Below are positions 9,671-17,732 of a DNA stretch of 64,000 nucleotides, in pieces (the first letter of the stretch is position 1; every line of letters begins with the position of its first letter). The translations under genes were made by a program, and so were the position numbers. Source of the stretch: Sphingomonas ginkgonis. GTDB taxonomy: Bacteria; Pseudomonadota; Alphaproteobacteria; Sphingomonadales; Sphingomonadaceae. The notes below the pieces were generated by a model. It saw nothing but the letters and a program-made list of their open reading frames with translations, was not told the DNA's origin and ran no database searches. The stretch is taken from assembly GCF_003970925.1 (NCBI RefSeq), contig NZ_RWJF01000001.1:242501-306500 (forward strand), written 5' to 3'.

Positions 9671-12223
9671 TCAGCGCGAGGCGCCGGGTAGCCGGGCGAA
9701 AAAGCGGCTCGGCAGGAACAGCTTGCGCAGGCTGATGCTGACCGAGCGGCCGACCGGGTCGAGCAGGTCGGGCTGGTAACTGATCGGCACCGCGCCCGTC
9801 GCGTCGCGCACGCGCTGGCGGACATCGAAGATGTTGTTGATGTCGAGCCGGACCTGGGTGCCGCGCAGCCAGGGATGCTTCAGCACCCAGTCGAAGCGGT
9901 CGCCGGGATTGACGAAGAAGCGCAGGTCGGTGGTCGCCAGCGGCGAGAAGCGGAGATCGCCGTTGGGGCCGCCGATCACGCTCGTCCCGCTCGCATAGTT
10001 GACCGAGGCGCGAACCCCGAACCCGTTGTTGAAATAGCCGCCCTCGGCCTGGACGTTGTGCTGCGGGGTTCCGCCGCCGGCGCCGAGCGTGCCGCCGTTG
10101 CGGAAATCGATCGGGGCGAGCCCGTCGCGGATGTAGAGCCGGTCGCGCAGGGTGACGGTGTCGGTGAGGCTGAACTGCAGCCGGCCGCCCTGTCCGAAGC
10201 CGCCGCGACCGCCGCCGCCTCCGCGTCCGAAGCCGCCGCCGCCGAAGCCCCCGCCACCGCCGCCGCCCGGGCCGAAGCCGCCGCCGCCCGGTGGCGGACC
10301 GCCGTCGCCGCCACCGGGGGGCGGCGGAGGCGGCGCGCCATCCGCGCCCGGCCGGCCACCGCCGCCGCCGCCCTGGGCCTGCTGGCGGGCCCGGCGGAAC
10401 TGGTCGATCAGGGCCTGCGGGGGCCGCTTCGACTTGAGCGGCTTGGAAAAGTTGAACCCGATCCGCAGCGTGTCCGTCTCGCGCCGGTCGAAGTTGACCG
10501 GGCGCAGGTCGGCGCGGAGCAGCGTTCCGCTCGCATCGCGGACGAAGCGGTCGGGGAAGGCCGCCTGCAGCGCCGCGGTCGGCGCCCCGAGCGCCTCGAC
10601 CGGGTCGTTCAGCCGGCTGTGGACATAGTCGGCACGGAAGGTGAGGTCGGTCGCCTCCCACGGCTGCCAGTTGCCGCCGAGCTTGAACACACTGCGGCGG
10701 TCGTTCTGCAAGGCGGGGTTGCCGCCGGTCACCGCGGTCACCGTGCTGGTGGTGCCGTTGATGAAGTCGAAGATGCGCACGCCGGGCTGTTCGAGCACCG
10801 GGTCGCCGAGCTGGTTGAGCGTCGGCGCCCCCTCCTCGCGCGTGTAGCTGCCGATCAGGTTGAGCCGCGCGACCGGCGACCAGTTGGCCCCGCCCCCGAG
10901 GGTGGTCAGCGTGCCGGCGTCGCTCAGATGCTCGACCTCGGCGTTGGCGTTGAGCGTCAGCGTCCCGATCGCCCCCAGCGCGCCGTTGCGCTTGGCGACG
11001 GGGAGGTCGACGTTGACCGAGCCCCCGAGCTGGTCGCGGCCGAGGTCGGATTCTGTCAGCCCGATCGAGCGGCGCGAGCGGCTGTAGAGGTCGCGGGTGC
11101 TGCCCGACGCGCGCAGCGTGATGTTCGAGCGGCCCGCCGGCAGGTCGAGCAGCGGACCATTGGCGGTCAGGTCGAGGTTCGCCTGATGGTTCTCGCTGTA
11201 GGCGCGGTCGGTCTGGATCTCGGTCCGGTCGGTCAGCGTCCGGGTGATGTCGATCTCCGCCGCGCTGTTCGCCGTCCAGCGCCACTTGCCGGCGTCGCCG
11301 TTGAGCAGCCCGGCCAGCCGCGCGCTGTCGGTCTGCTGGTTGCGGCCGAGCGGATCGAGGATGCCCGAGGCCGGCAGGCCGAGCAGCGAGCGGCCGCTGT
11401 CGTGCTGGAGCCGGAGGTCGACCGTTCCCGCCACCTTCTGGCTGAGGTTGCGGTTGACCGTCGCCCCCACCCGCACCTGGTCCGACGCGCCCCGCAGCGT
11501 CCGGAACGGCCGCGGGTCGGGCCCGACGAAGCTCGGATCGAGCAGGATGTTGCGCTCGGCCTCGGTCAGCGCGCCGCTCCGCTCGGCATGCGCGGTCAGT
11601 GTGGTGCGGCCGTTGCGGTCGATCTGCAGCCGGGTGAGATCACCCTGCTGGCTGGTGTAGCCGCCGGCGGTCGGGACCCCGCCCTGGACCCGAGCCACGG
11701 TCGAGCGGAAGCGCTGGCGGAGAACGATGTTGATGACCCGCTGGGTTGCGGCATAGCCATATTTGAGCGCGACCTCCTCGGGCAGGATCTCGACCCGCTC
11801 GATCGCCTCGGGCGGCAGGTCGCGCAGCTCCTGGAAGCCCGAGCTGCGGCGGCCGTTGAGCAGCACCACCGGGGCCTCGCCGCCGCGCCCGCGCGCGCTG
11901 CCGACTTGGGGGGCGAGCTGCTGGATGAGCTCGTCGACGCTCGCCGCCCCGTAGGCGCGGACGTCGCGCGCGTTGAGCGTGTTCTCCGCCGGGATGTCGC
12001 CGACCACCGAGCCGCGCGGGCGCTGGCCGGTGACGACGATCGCGTCCTCGTCCTCCGTGGCATTGTCGTCCGCGGTCGCCGGCGCCGCCGGGGCGGGCTG
12101 GACCTCGGCGACCGGCGGCGCGGTCGGCTCGCCGGCCGGCGGTGGCGGGGTCTGGCCGGCGGTCTGGGCGAGAGCGGGCGCGGCGAACAACGCGGCGGAA
12201 GCGAACAGGGTGCGATGCAGCAT
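9671..12223 (-). CDS. TonB-dependent receptor with glycine-rich insertion
   Basis: About 850 residues from the ATG at 12223, which opens a clear signal peptide (MLHRTLFASAALFAAPALAQ). Further upstream ATG codons at 12253 and 12268 are in frame but would bury the signal peptide, and none of the three has a well-placed ribosome site. The plug begins with EDAIVVTGQRPRGSVVGDIP and holds VVLLNGRRSSGFQELRDLP and IERVEILPEEVALKYGY. Residues about 615-680 are extremely Gly/Pro-rich low complexity within the barrel region. The C-terminus has a barrel-like end rich in aromatic and basic residues (LRKLFLPSRFFARLPGASR). The ligand is unknown. Confidence 0.88.
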   Translation of the reverse strand: MLHRTLFASAALFAAPALAQTAGQTPPPPAGEPTAPPVAEVQPAPAAPATADDNATEDEDAIVVTGQRPRGSVVGDIPAENTLNARDVRAYGAASVDELIQQLAPQVGSARGRGGEAPVVLLNGRRSSGFQELRDLPPEAIERVEILPEEVALKYGYAATQRVINIVLRQRFRSTVARVQGGVPTAGGYTSQQGDLTRLQIDRNGRTTLTAHAERSGALTEAERNILLDPSFVGPDPRPFRTLRGASDQVRVGATVNRNLSQKVAGTVDLRLQHDSGRSLLGLPASGILDPLGRNQQTDSARLAGLLNGDAGKWRWTANSAAEIDITRTLTDRTEIQTDRAYSENHQANLDLTANGPLLDLPAGRSNITLRASGSTRDLYSRSRRSIGLTESDLGRDQLGGSVNVDLPVAKRNGALGAIGTLTLNANAEVEHLSDAGTLTTLGGGANWSPVARLNLIGSYTREEGAPTLNQLGDPVLEQPGVRIFDFINGTTSTVTAVTGGNPALQNDRRSVFKLGGNWQPWEATDLTFRADYVHSRLNDPVEALGAPTAALQAAFPDRFVRDASGTLLRADLRPVNFDRRETDTLRIGFNFSKPLKSKRPPQALIDQFRRARQQAQGGGGGGRPGADGAPPPPPPGGGDGGPPPGGGGFGPGGGGGGGFGGGGFGRGGGGGRGGFGQGGRLQFSLTDTVTLRDRLYIRDGLAPIDFRNGGTLGAGGGTPQHNVQAEGGYFNNGFGVRASVNYASGTSVIGGPNGDLRFSPLATTDLRFFVNPGDRFDWVLKHPWLRGTQVRLDINNIFDVRQRVRDATGAVPISYQPDLLDPVGRSVSISLRKLFLPSRFFARLPGASR

Positions 12224-12329
12224 GGAAATCCGTAACGTTGGGAGAACAGTCATGCTCCCGCCAGTCATTGCGCCCGGATGAACTTAGCCTTTAAGCCTCG
12301 TATCCGCTTCGACCAACAGGAGTCTCAAG

Positions 12330-13850
12330 GTGACGAACGGGCGTGTAGGCGTATTGGCTTTCTTTCTCCTGACAGGATCGGCGGCGCTGGCGCAGCGGCC
12401 GGCCGGCCCTGCCGAGCGGGCGACGCTCGGCGCGATCGAGCGGATCCGGCGGATCGACCCGGCGGTCGGGGCGGTGATCGCGATCGATCCGACCGCCCTC
12501 GGCCAGGCCCGGCGCGTCGACGCCGCCGGCACGCGCGGGTCGCTCGCCGGCGCGCCGGTCCTGATCAAGGACAATATCGAGGAGGCCGGCCCGCTGCCGA
12601 CCACCGCGGGCAGCCTGGCGCTCGCGGGCAACGTCACCGGCCGCGACGCTCCGCTGGTCGCCCGGCTGCGCGCCGCCGGGGCGGTGATCCTCGGCAAGAC
12701 CAACCTCAGCGAATGGGCCAACATCCGCTCCAATCACAGCATCTCGGGGTGGAGCGCGGTCGGCGGCCAGACCCGCAATCCCTGGGCACTCGACCGTGAT
12801 CCCTGCGGCTCGTCGAGCGGCAGCGGCGCGGCGGTCGCGGCCGGTCTGGTGCGGATGGCGATCGGGACCGAGACCGACGGCTCGATCACCTGCCCCGCCG
12901 CGGTGAACGGCATCGTCGGGTTCAAGCCCACGGTCGGGATGGTCAGCCGAACCTTCATCGTCCCGATCAGCGCGAGCCAGGACACGGCGGGGCCGATGGC
13001 GGCGAGCGTCCGCGAGGCGGCGATGCTGCTGACCGCCATCGCCGGCAGCGACAGCCGCGATCCCGCCACCCGCGGCGCGGACGCGCACCGGGTCGACTTC
13101 GCCGCCGGGCTCGACCCCCACGCGCTTCGCGGCAAGCGGATCGGGGTGATGCGGTTCGCCTCCGGCTTCGGCACCGACGCCGCCTTCTCGACCGCGCTCG
13201 CGATCCTCCGCGAGCAGGGCGCCACCCTGGTCGAGATCAAGAGCTTCGACGACAAGGCGATCGGGCCCAACGAGAACAAGGTGCTGATGGCCGAACTCAA
13301 GGCCGGCATGAACGACTATCTCAAGAGCTCGCCGGCGAGCGTCCCGCGCTCGCTCGCCGAGCTGATCGCGTTCAACGAGGCGCATGCAGGGCAGGAGATG
13401 GCGCTGTTCGGGCAGGAGACGTTCCTGACCGCGCAGAAGACGAAGGGCCTGGATGCCGAGTGGCGCAAGGCGCGTGATACCAGCTTCGCCGCCGCCGGCC
13501 CGAACGGGATCGACCGGCTGATGAAGGCCGATCGCCTCGATGCGCTGGTCGGTCCGACCATGCCGCCGGCGTGGAAGATCGACGCGGTCAACGGCGACCA
13601 GATCGCTGGCGGCGGCGCGGGCGGCCTCGCGGCGGTCGCCGGCTATCCCCACCTGACCGTCCCGATGGGTCTGGTGAAGGGGCTGCCGGTGGGTCTGAGC
13701 TTCATCGGCGGCAAGTGGGACGACGCCAAGATCCTCAGCCTCGGCTATGCCTATGAGCAGGCACGCGGGCCTTTCCCGACGGCGCCGCTGGTTCCCTCGA
13801 TCGAGCGGGTCCCGCCGGTCGCCCAGCAGCTCGCCCCGCAGCGGCTCTAG
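12330..13850 (+). CDS. Exported amidase (amidase signature family)
   Basis: 506 residues from a GTG with AGGAG about 8 bases upstream. The signal peptide ([17 protein letters not shown]) suggests a periplasmic location. The amidase-signature catalytic triad is intact: Lys in [13 protein letters not shown], cis-Ser and nucleophile Ser in the [14 protein letters not shown] and [12 protein letters not shown] segments. The family hydrolyses amide bonds of very varied substrates, and this long exported form resembles the GatA-like/peptide amidase branch. The substrate is not determinable. The 3' end overlaps the convergent SMR gene by CTAG. Confidence 0.92.
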   Translation: MTNGRVGVLAFFLLTGSAALAQRPAGPAERATLGAIERIRRIDPAVGAVIAIDPTALGQARRVDAAGTRGSLAGAPVLIKDNIEEAGPLPTTAGSLALAGNVTGRDAPLVARLRAAGAVILGKTNLSEWANIRSNHSISGWSAVGGQTRNPWALDRDPCGSSSGSGAAVAAGLVRMAIGTETDGSITCPAAVNGIVGFKPTVGMVSRTFIVPISASQDTAGPMAASVREAAMLLTAIAGSDSRDPATRGADAHRVDFAAGLDPHALRGKRIGVMRFASGFGTDAAFSTALAILREQGATLVEIKSFDDKAIGPNENKVLMAELKAGMNDYLKSSPASVPRSLAELIAFNEAHAGQEMALFGQETFLTAQKTKGLDAEWRKARDTSFAAAGPNGIDRLMKADRLDALVGPTMPPAWKIDAVNGDQIAGGGAGGLAAVAGYPHLTVPMGLVKGLPVGLSFIGGKWDDAKILSLGYAYEQARGPFPTAPLVPSIERVPPVAQQLAPQRL

Positions 13851-14161
13851 GCGGTCATCCGGAGCCCGGCGATCGCGCCGACGATGACGAGGATGAGGAG
13901 GAGCCGGAGCGTCGCCGCCGGCTCCCCGAACCAGATCATCCCGACGATCACCGTGCCGACCGCGCCGATCCCGCCCCACACCGCATAGGCCGTGCCCATC
14001 GGGATCGTCCGCGAGGCCGCCTCGAGCAGGCCCATCGAAAGCGTCACCGAGGCGAGGAAGCCCAGCGTCCAGGACGGGTTGCGGAACCCGTCGACGAACC
14101 GCAGCGTGGTGGTGAACCCCACCTCGAACAGACCGCCGACGATCAGCAACAGCCAGGCCAT
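13847..14161 (-). CDS. SMR-family small multidrug or guanidinium exporter
   Basis: 104 residues with four membrane helices, the standard SMR size. The essential membrane glutamate is in helix 1 (GGLFEVGFTTTLR). The GTAYAVWGGIGAVGTVI motif is shared by SMR proteins, and the Gly-Leu-Phe-Glu-Val form of helix 1 is closer to the SugE/Gdx branch (guanidinium export) than to EmrE. Proton-coupled antiport in the inner membrane as an antiparallel dimer is the family rule. Only 50 bases separate it from the divergent gene, so there is no room for a guanidine riboswitch. Confidence 0.88.
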   Translation of the reverse strand: MAWLLLIVGGLFEVGFTTTLRFVDGFRNPSWTLGFLASVTLSMGLLEAASRTIPMGTAYAVWGGIGAVGTVIVGMIWFGEPAATLRLLLILVIVGAIAGLRMTA

Positions 14162-14211
14162 GTCGCGCCTTTCACTTTACGGCGGCGCGCGGGCCGCTAA
14201 CCCTTGTCTCC

Positions 14212-14862
14212 ATGGCTGAGACAGGCATCGGCAGCAAGCTTGCGCCCCCGCGCTTCCTCCTGTTCCTGGCGGTGCTCGCAGCCGGAATCGGTGCGGCGTT
14301 TGTCTATCACCAGCGGATCACGCTCGGCTTCCTCGCAGCGTTCGACCTTGCCGCGCTGGTGTTTCTCGCCTCGGTGCTGCCAATGCTGATGGTCGACGAC
14401 CCCAACCGGATCCGCGAGCAGGCGCGCCGGAACGACGCCAACCGAACGATCCTGCTCGCGATCACCTTCGTGGTGACGGGGGTGGTGCTGGTCGCGATCG
14501 CCTCGGAAAGCTCGGCCCGGCATCTCGGCTGGCCGATCAAGGCGCTGATCATCGCCACGATCATCATCGCCTGGCTGTTCAGCAACGTCATCTATACCTT
14601 CCACTACGCGCATCTCGCCTATGGCGACTCGCCGGGACAGGAGTGCCGGAGCCTCAGCTTTCCGAAGACCGAGGCCCCGATCTACTGGGACTTCATCTAC
14701 TTCGCCTTCACCCTGGGCATGACCTTCCAGACCTCGGACGTCGACATCCAGGACCAGCGCATCCGCAAGGTCACGGTGGCGCACTGCCTCGCCGCCTTCT
14801 TCTACAACATCGGGGTGCTGGCGTTCACCATCAACGTGCTCGGCAGCTCGTCCGGGGGCTAG
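14212..14862 (+). CDS. DUF1345 membrane protein
   Basis: 216 residues with about five hydrophobic segments (FLLFLAVLAAGIGAAFVY, LGFLAAFDLAALVFLASVL, ILLAITFVVTGVVLVAIA, ALIIATIIIAWLFSNVIY, CLAAFFYNIGVLAFTIN). The conserved YFAFTLGMTFQTSDVDI motif identifies DUF1345. No biochemical function is established for the family; an inner-membrane protein is all that can be supported. It overlaps the convergent EamA transporter by CTAG. Confidence 0.88.
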   Translation: MAETGIGSKLAPPRFLLFLAVLAAGIGAAFVYHQRITLGFLAAFDLAALVFLASVLPMLMVDDPNRIREQARRNDANRTILLAITFVVTGVVLVAIASESSARHLGWPIKALIIATIIIAWLFSNVIYTFHYAHLAYGDSPGQECRSLSFPKTEAPIYWDFIYFAFTLGMTFQTSDVDIQDQRIRKVTVAHCLAAFFYNIGVLAFTINVLGSSSGG

Positions 14863-15752
14863 GCGGCGAGCTCGGGGACCCGTTTCTCGCGCCGCGCCGC
14901 GACCCAGCAGCCCGCGACGATCAGCACCGCCCCGGCCAGCGTCGCCGCCGCGACCCGCTCGCCGAACACCAGCCAGCCGAACAGGGAGGCCCAGACGAAG
15001 CCGCTATATTCGGTGACCGCCAAGTAGCCCGCCTCCGCCCGCGCATAGGCCCAGGCGAACAGCAGCGCGCCGGCGATCGACAGGACCGAAGCGATCGCGA
15101 TCGCCGGCCACTGCCCGTGGGGCGGGACGACACCACCCGCCAGCGGCAGCGCGGCAACCATGCAGCCGGCGACCACCAGGTTCTGGAAGAAGCTGATCTC
15201 GAGCGGCCGGGCGGCCATCGCCTGGGTCCGCATCAGCACGATGTTCACCGCGTAGCACAGCGCCGAAAGGATGATCGCCCCGCTTCCGAGCAGCGCCTCG
15301 CGGCCAAGGTCGGCGCGCAGCTCGCCGAGCATGATGACGCCGACCCCCGCCAGCGCGAGCAGCGCGCCGGCGACCGTCCGCGGACCGATCGTCTCGCCGA
15401 GCGTCGCCGCGGCCAGCACCAGCGCGATCAGCGGGGCGATGAAAGTCAGCGAGATGGCTTGCGCCATCGGCACCCTCCCCAGTCCCCAGAAGAACAGGAA
15501 CGCCATCACCGCCATGGTCAGCCCGCGCAGCAGGTGGATTCGCAGCACCGTGCGGGTCGGCCATGCCCGGCGGCGGGGCAGGTAGAGCAGCGAGGAAAGG
15601 AGCAGCGACGCCAGCGAGCGCCACAACATGGTCGAGAAGATCCCCAGCGCGAGCACCAGCGTCTTCACCGCCGCGTCCATCGCCGACAGCAGCCCGACCG
15701 CGCCGAGCGCAGCGAAAAAGGCAGGCAGCGGGAGCTGGGCGACGCGGTTCAT
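14859..15752 (-). CDS. EamA/DMT-family transporter
   Basis: 297 residues with ten predicted membrane helices made of two EamA repeats (residues about 10-140 and 150-285), the classic drug/metabolite transporter layout. The first repeat ends in GPRTVAGALLALAGVGVIML and the second in VAAATLAGAVLIVAGCWVAA. Members export amino acids, nucleosides or other metabolites across the inner membrane. The substrate is unknown and the neighbours give no clue. Confidence 0.9.
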   Translation of the reverse strand: MNRVAQLPLPAFFAALGAVGLLSAMDAAVKTLVLALGIFSTMLWRSLASLLLSSLLYLPRRRAWPTRTVLRIHLLRGLTMAVMAFLFFWGLGRVPMAQAISLTFIAPLIALVLAAATLGETIGPRTVAGALLALAGVGVIMLGELRADLGREALLGSGAIILSALCYAVNIVLMRTQAMAARPLEISFFQNLVVAGCMVAALPLAGGVVPPHGQWPAIAIASVLSIAGALLFAWAYARAEAGYLAVTEYSGFVWASLFGWLVFGERVAAATLAGAVLIVAGCWVAARREKRVPELAA

Positions 15753-15784
15753 GCCCGCCGCTCTAGCCGGCCGCCGCCGAAAGA

Positions 15785-16315
15785 CTAGCGCAGCACCATC
15801 GTGTCGCCGTGGATCTCGACCGCGCTCAGCTGGCTGAGGAAGCTCTGGCCGAGCAGCGACTTCGTCCCGCCGTCCATGATCACCGCCCCGACGTTCGCGG
15901 CGGACCGACCGCCGAGGCTGACCCGGTCGAGCAGCACCATCGAACCCTTGAGCTCGCCCGACGCGGTCGCGCCGACCGTCTGGAAGCTCGCGCGATCGAA
16001 CTGCAGCCCGGCCCCCTGCGCGTCCTGCGGGGTCAGCGCCACGGTGGTCGCCCCGGTATCAACGAGGAAGTGCACGGTCGCGCCGTTGACCTGCGCGTCG
16101 ACGTAGAAGTGCCCGTCGGGCGAGCGCTGGATTACCGTGTCGGGCCCGGCCGTCGTGTCGATCAGTGTCGGCGGCGGCGCGCTGGCCTCCACCATCTGCA
16201 CCGGCGGCGGCGCTTTGGGCGGAGCGGTTCCGACCGGCGAAGGCGAAAGGCTGCCGGGCATCAGCGCGCCGGCGACCACCGCACCGATCAGTAGCAGGAA
16301 GACCGCCCGCAGCAT
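15785..16315 (-). CDS. Membrane-anchored retropepsin-like aspartic protease
   Basis: 176 residues. An N-terminal hydrophobic segment (MLRAVFLLLIGAVVAGALM) suggests an inner-membrane anchor, followed by a Pro-rich linker and a single-lobe clan AA aspartic protease fold (about 60-176). The catalytic signature is VHFLVDTGATTVALTP. The family (TIGR02281-like) must dimerise to form an active site. It lies in the same orientation downstream of ispG, an arrangement I believe recurs in sphingomonads. The substrate is unknown. Confidence 0.86.
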   Translation of the reverse strand: MLRAVFLLLIGAVVAGALMPGSLSPSPVGTAPPKAPPPVQMVEASAPPPTLIDTTAGPDTVIQRSPDGHFYVDAQVNGATVHFLVDTGATTVALTPQDAQGAGLQFDRASFQTVGATASGELKGSMVLLDRVSLGGRSAANVGAVIMDGGTKSLLGQSFLSQLSAVEIHGDTMVLR

Positions 16316-16321
16316 GCGCGC

Positions 16322-16435
16322 TCAGCCCGCCGCGTGCGAGGCGTCGATCAGCAGCGGCGGCTCGCTCGGCCGATGCGGCGCCAGCTCGCCGAGCAGCGCG
16401 CCTCCGGTCAGCAACAGGATGATGAGCTTGGCCAT
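16322..16435 (-). CDS. Possible 37-residue small membrane or secreted protein
   Basis: Short open frame MAKLIILLLTGGALLGELAP... ending ...DASHAAG, fitting exactly between ispG and the retropepsin gene (6 bases between its stop and the next ATG). The first 16 residues are hydrophobic. There is no convincing Shine-Dalgarno sequence, so this rests on position and the hydrophobic start only. It could be a leader or chance frame. Confidence 0.3.
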   Translation of the reverse strand: MAKLIILLLTGGALLGELAPHRPSEPPLLIDASHAAG

Positions 16436-16478
16436 CGCCGCGACTCTGCGCCGCGGTCGGTGAAGAAAGCGCTAAAGC

Positions 16479-17606
16479 CTATTCCGCCGCGGCGGGAACC
16501 GTCTCGCGCGTGGCCTCGATCTCGGCCGCCTTCGCCTCGACCAGCCGGACGATATGGTCGATCATGCCCTCGTCCTGGACATGATGGTCGGTCACACCCG
16601 ATAGATAGACCATGTGCCGGCCGTTGCCGCCGCCGGTCACCCCGATGTCGGTCTCGCGCGCCTCGCCGGGTCCGTTGACCACGCAGCCCAGCACGCTGAG
16701 GCTCATCGGCGTGCGGATGTGCTGCAGCCGCTCCTCCAGCCGCTCGACGGTGCGAATGACGTCGAAGCCCTGCCGAGCGCAGGACGGACAGCTGACCACC
16801 CGCACCCCGCGGCTGCGGATACCAAGCGCCTTCAAAATCTCGTAGCCGACGCGCACTTCCTGTTCTGGCTCGGCCGAGAGCGAGACGCGGATCGTGTCGC
16901 CGATCCCAGCCCACAGCAGGGAGCCGACCCCGATCGACGACTTGACCGTCCCGCCGATCAGGCCGCCGGCCTCGGTAATCCCGAGGTGAAGCGGGCAGTC
17001 GACCGCCTCGGCCAGCGCGTGGTAGGCGGCGACCGCGAGGAACACGTCGCTCGCCTTCACCGCCACCTTGTAGTCGCGGAAGCCATGGTCCTCGAGGATG
17101 CGGATATGGTCGAGCGCGCTCTCGACCAGCGCCTCGGGACAGGGCTCGCCATATTTCTCGAGCAGGTCCTTCTCGAGACTCCCGGCATTGACCCCGATCC
17201 GGATCGCGCAGCCGTTGGCGCGGGCGGCGGAGATGACCTCCTTAACCCGCTCCTCCGACCCGATGTTGCCGGGATTGATGCGAAGGCAGGCGGCGCCGGC
17301 GTCGGCGGCCTCGAGCGCACGCTTGTAGTGAAAGTGGATGTCGGCGACGATCGGCACGGTCGAGGCGCGCACGATCTCCTTCAGCGCGGCCGTGCTCTCG
17401 ACGTCCGGACAGCTGACGCGGATGATGTCGACCCCGGCCTCTTCGCAGCGGCGGATCTGGTCGATCGTGGCGCGCGCATCGGAGGTCGGCGTGTTGGTCA
17501 TGGTCTGGACGGTGACCGGGGCGTCGCCGCCGACGGGGACGTTGCCGACCATGATCTGCCGCGACTTGCGCCGCTCGATGGTACGCCAGGGACGGATGGA
17601 GGACAT
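16479..17606 (-). CDS. ispG: 4-hydroxy-3-methylbut-2-enyl diphosphate synthase
   Basis: About 375 residues. Converts methylerythritol cyclodiphosphate to HMBPP in the MEP isoprenoid pathway with a 4Fe-4S cluster. It has the TIM-barrel start ([20 protein letters not shown]), GITEAGG and [20 protein letters not shown]. The cluster ligands are the two Cys of [13 protein letters not shown], the later Cys of [11 protein letters not shown] and the following Glu. The chosen start is [21 protein letters not shown]; an in-frame ATG 18 bases upstream is possible. Monocistronic or leading the retropepsin gene. Confidence 0.95.
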   Translation of the reverse strand: MSSIRPWRTIERRKSRQIMVGNVPVGGDAPVTVQTMTNTPTSDARATIDQIRRCEEAGVDIIRVSCPDVESTAALKEIVRASTVPIVADIHFHYKRALEAADAGAACLRINPGNIGSEERVKEVISAARANGCAIRIGVNAGSLEKDLLEKYGEPCPEALVESALDHIRILEDHGFRDYKVAVKASDVFLAVAAYHALAEAVDCPLHLGITEAGGLIGGTVKSSIGVGSLLWAGIGDTIRVSLSAEPEQEVRVGYEILKALGIRSRGVRVVSCPSCARQGFDVIRTVERLEERLQHIRTPMSLSVLGCVVNGPGEARETDIGVTGGGNGRHMVYLSGVTDHHVQDEGMIDHIVRLVEAKAAEIEATRETVPAAAE

Positions 17607-17677
17607 GGTGGGGATATAGGGCAAGGGAGTGGCCGCGCCAACCGGGCGAAGCCGGGCGGGTTTCGGATTCGCCCCGA

Positions 17678-17685
17678 TTAACCAT
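17678..17685 (+). promoter_or_regulatory. CtrA half-site-like motif upstream of the TIR gene
   Basis: TTAACCAT, identical to the 8-mer CtrA half-site described in Caulobacter. It lies 48 bases before the ATG of the TIR protein and between that gene and the divergent ispG. A second TTAA follows 9 bases later, not the canonical 7. One motif this short is only suggestive. Confidence 0.35.
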
Positions 17686-17732
17686 GCGTGTTAAATGGCG
17701 CCTTTCGCGGATTCGCTCGGGGATCGGCGGCG

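Noticed and set aside
9875..12235. Plus-strand 786-residue frame opposite the second receptor
   Set aside because: Shadow of the receptor codons; composition is that of a codon-complement frame with no recognisable domain.
12291..13979. Minus-strand 562-residue frame opposite the amidase
   Set aside because: Shadow; the plus-strand amidase has its catalytic Lys-Ser-Ser residues and a supported GTG start.
14162..14211. Guanidine riboswitch for the SMR exporter
   Set aside because: The 50-base divergent gap is too short and no ACGR-type stem-loop pair is seen.
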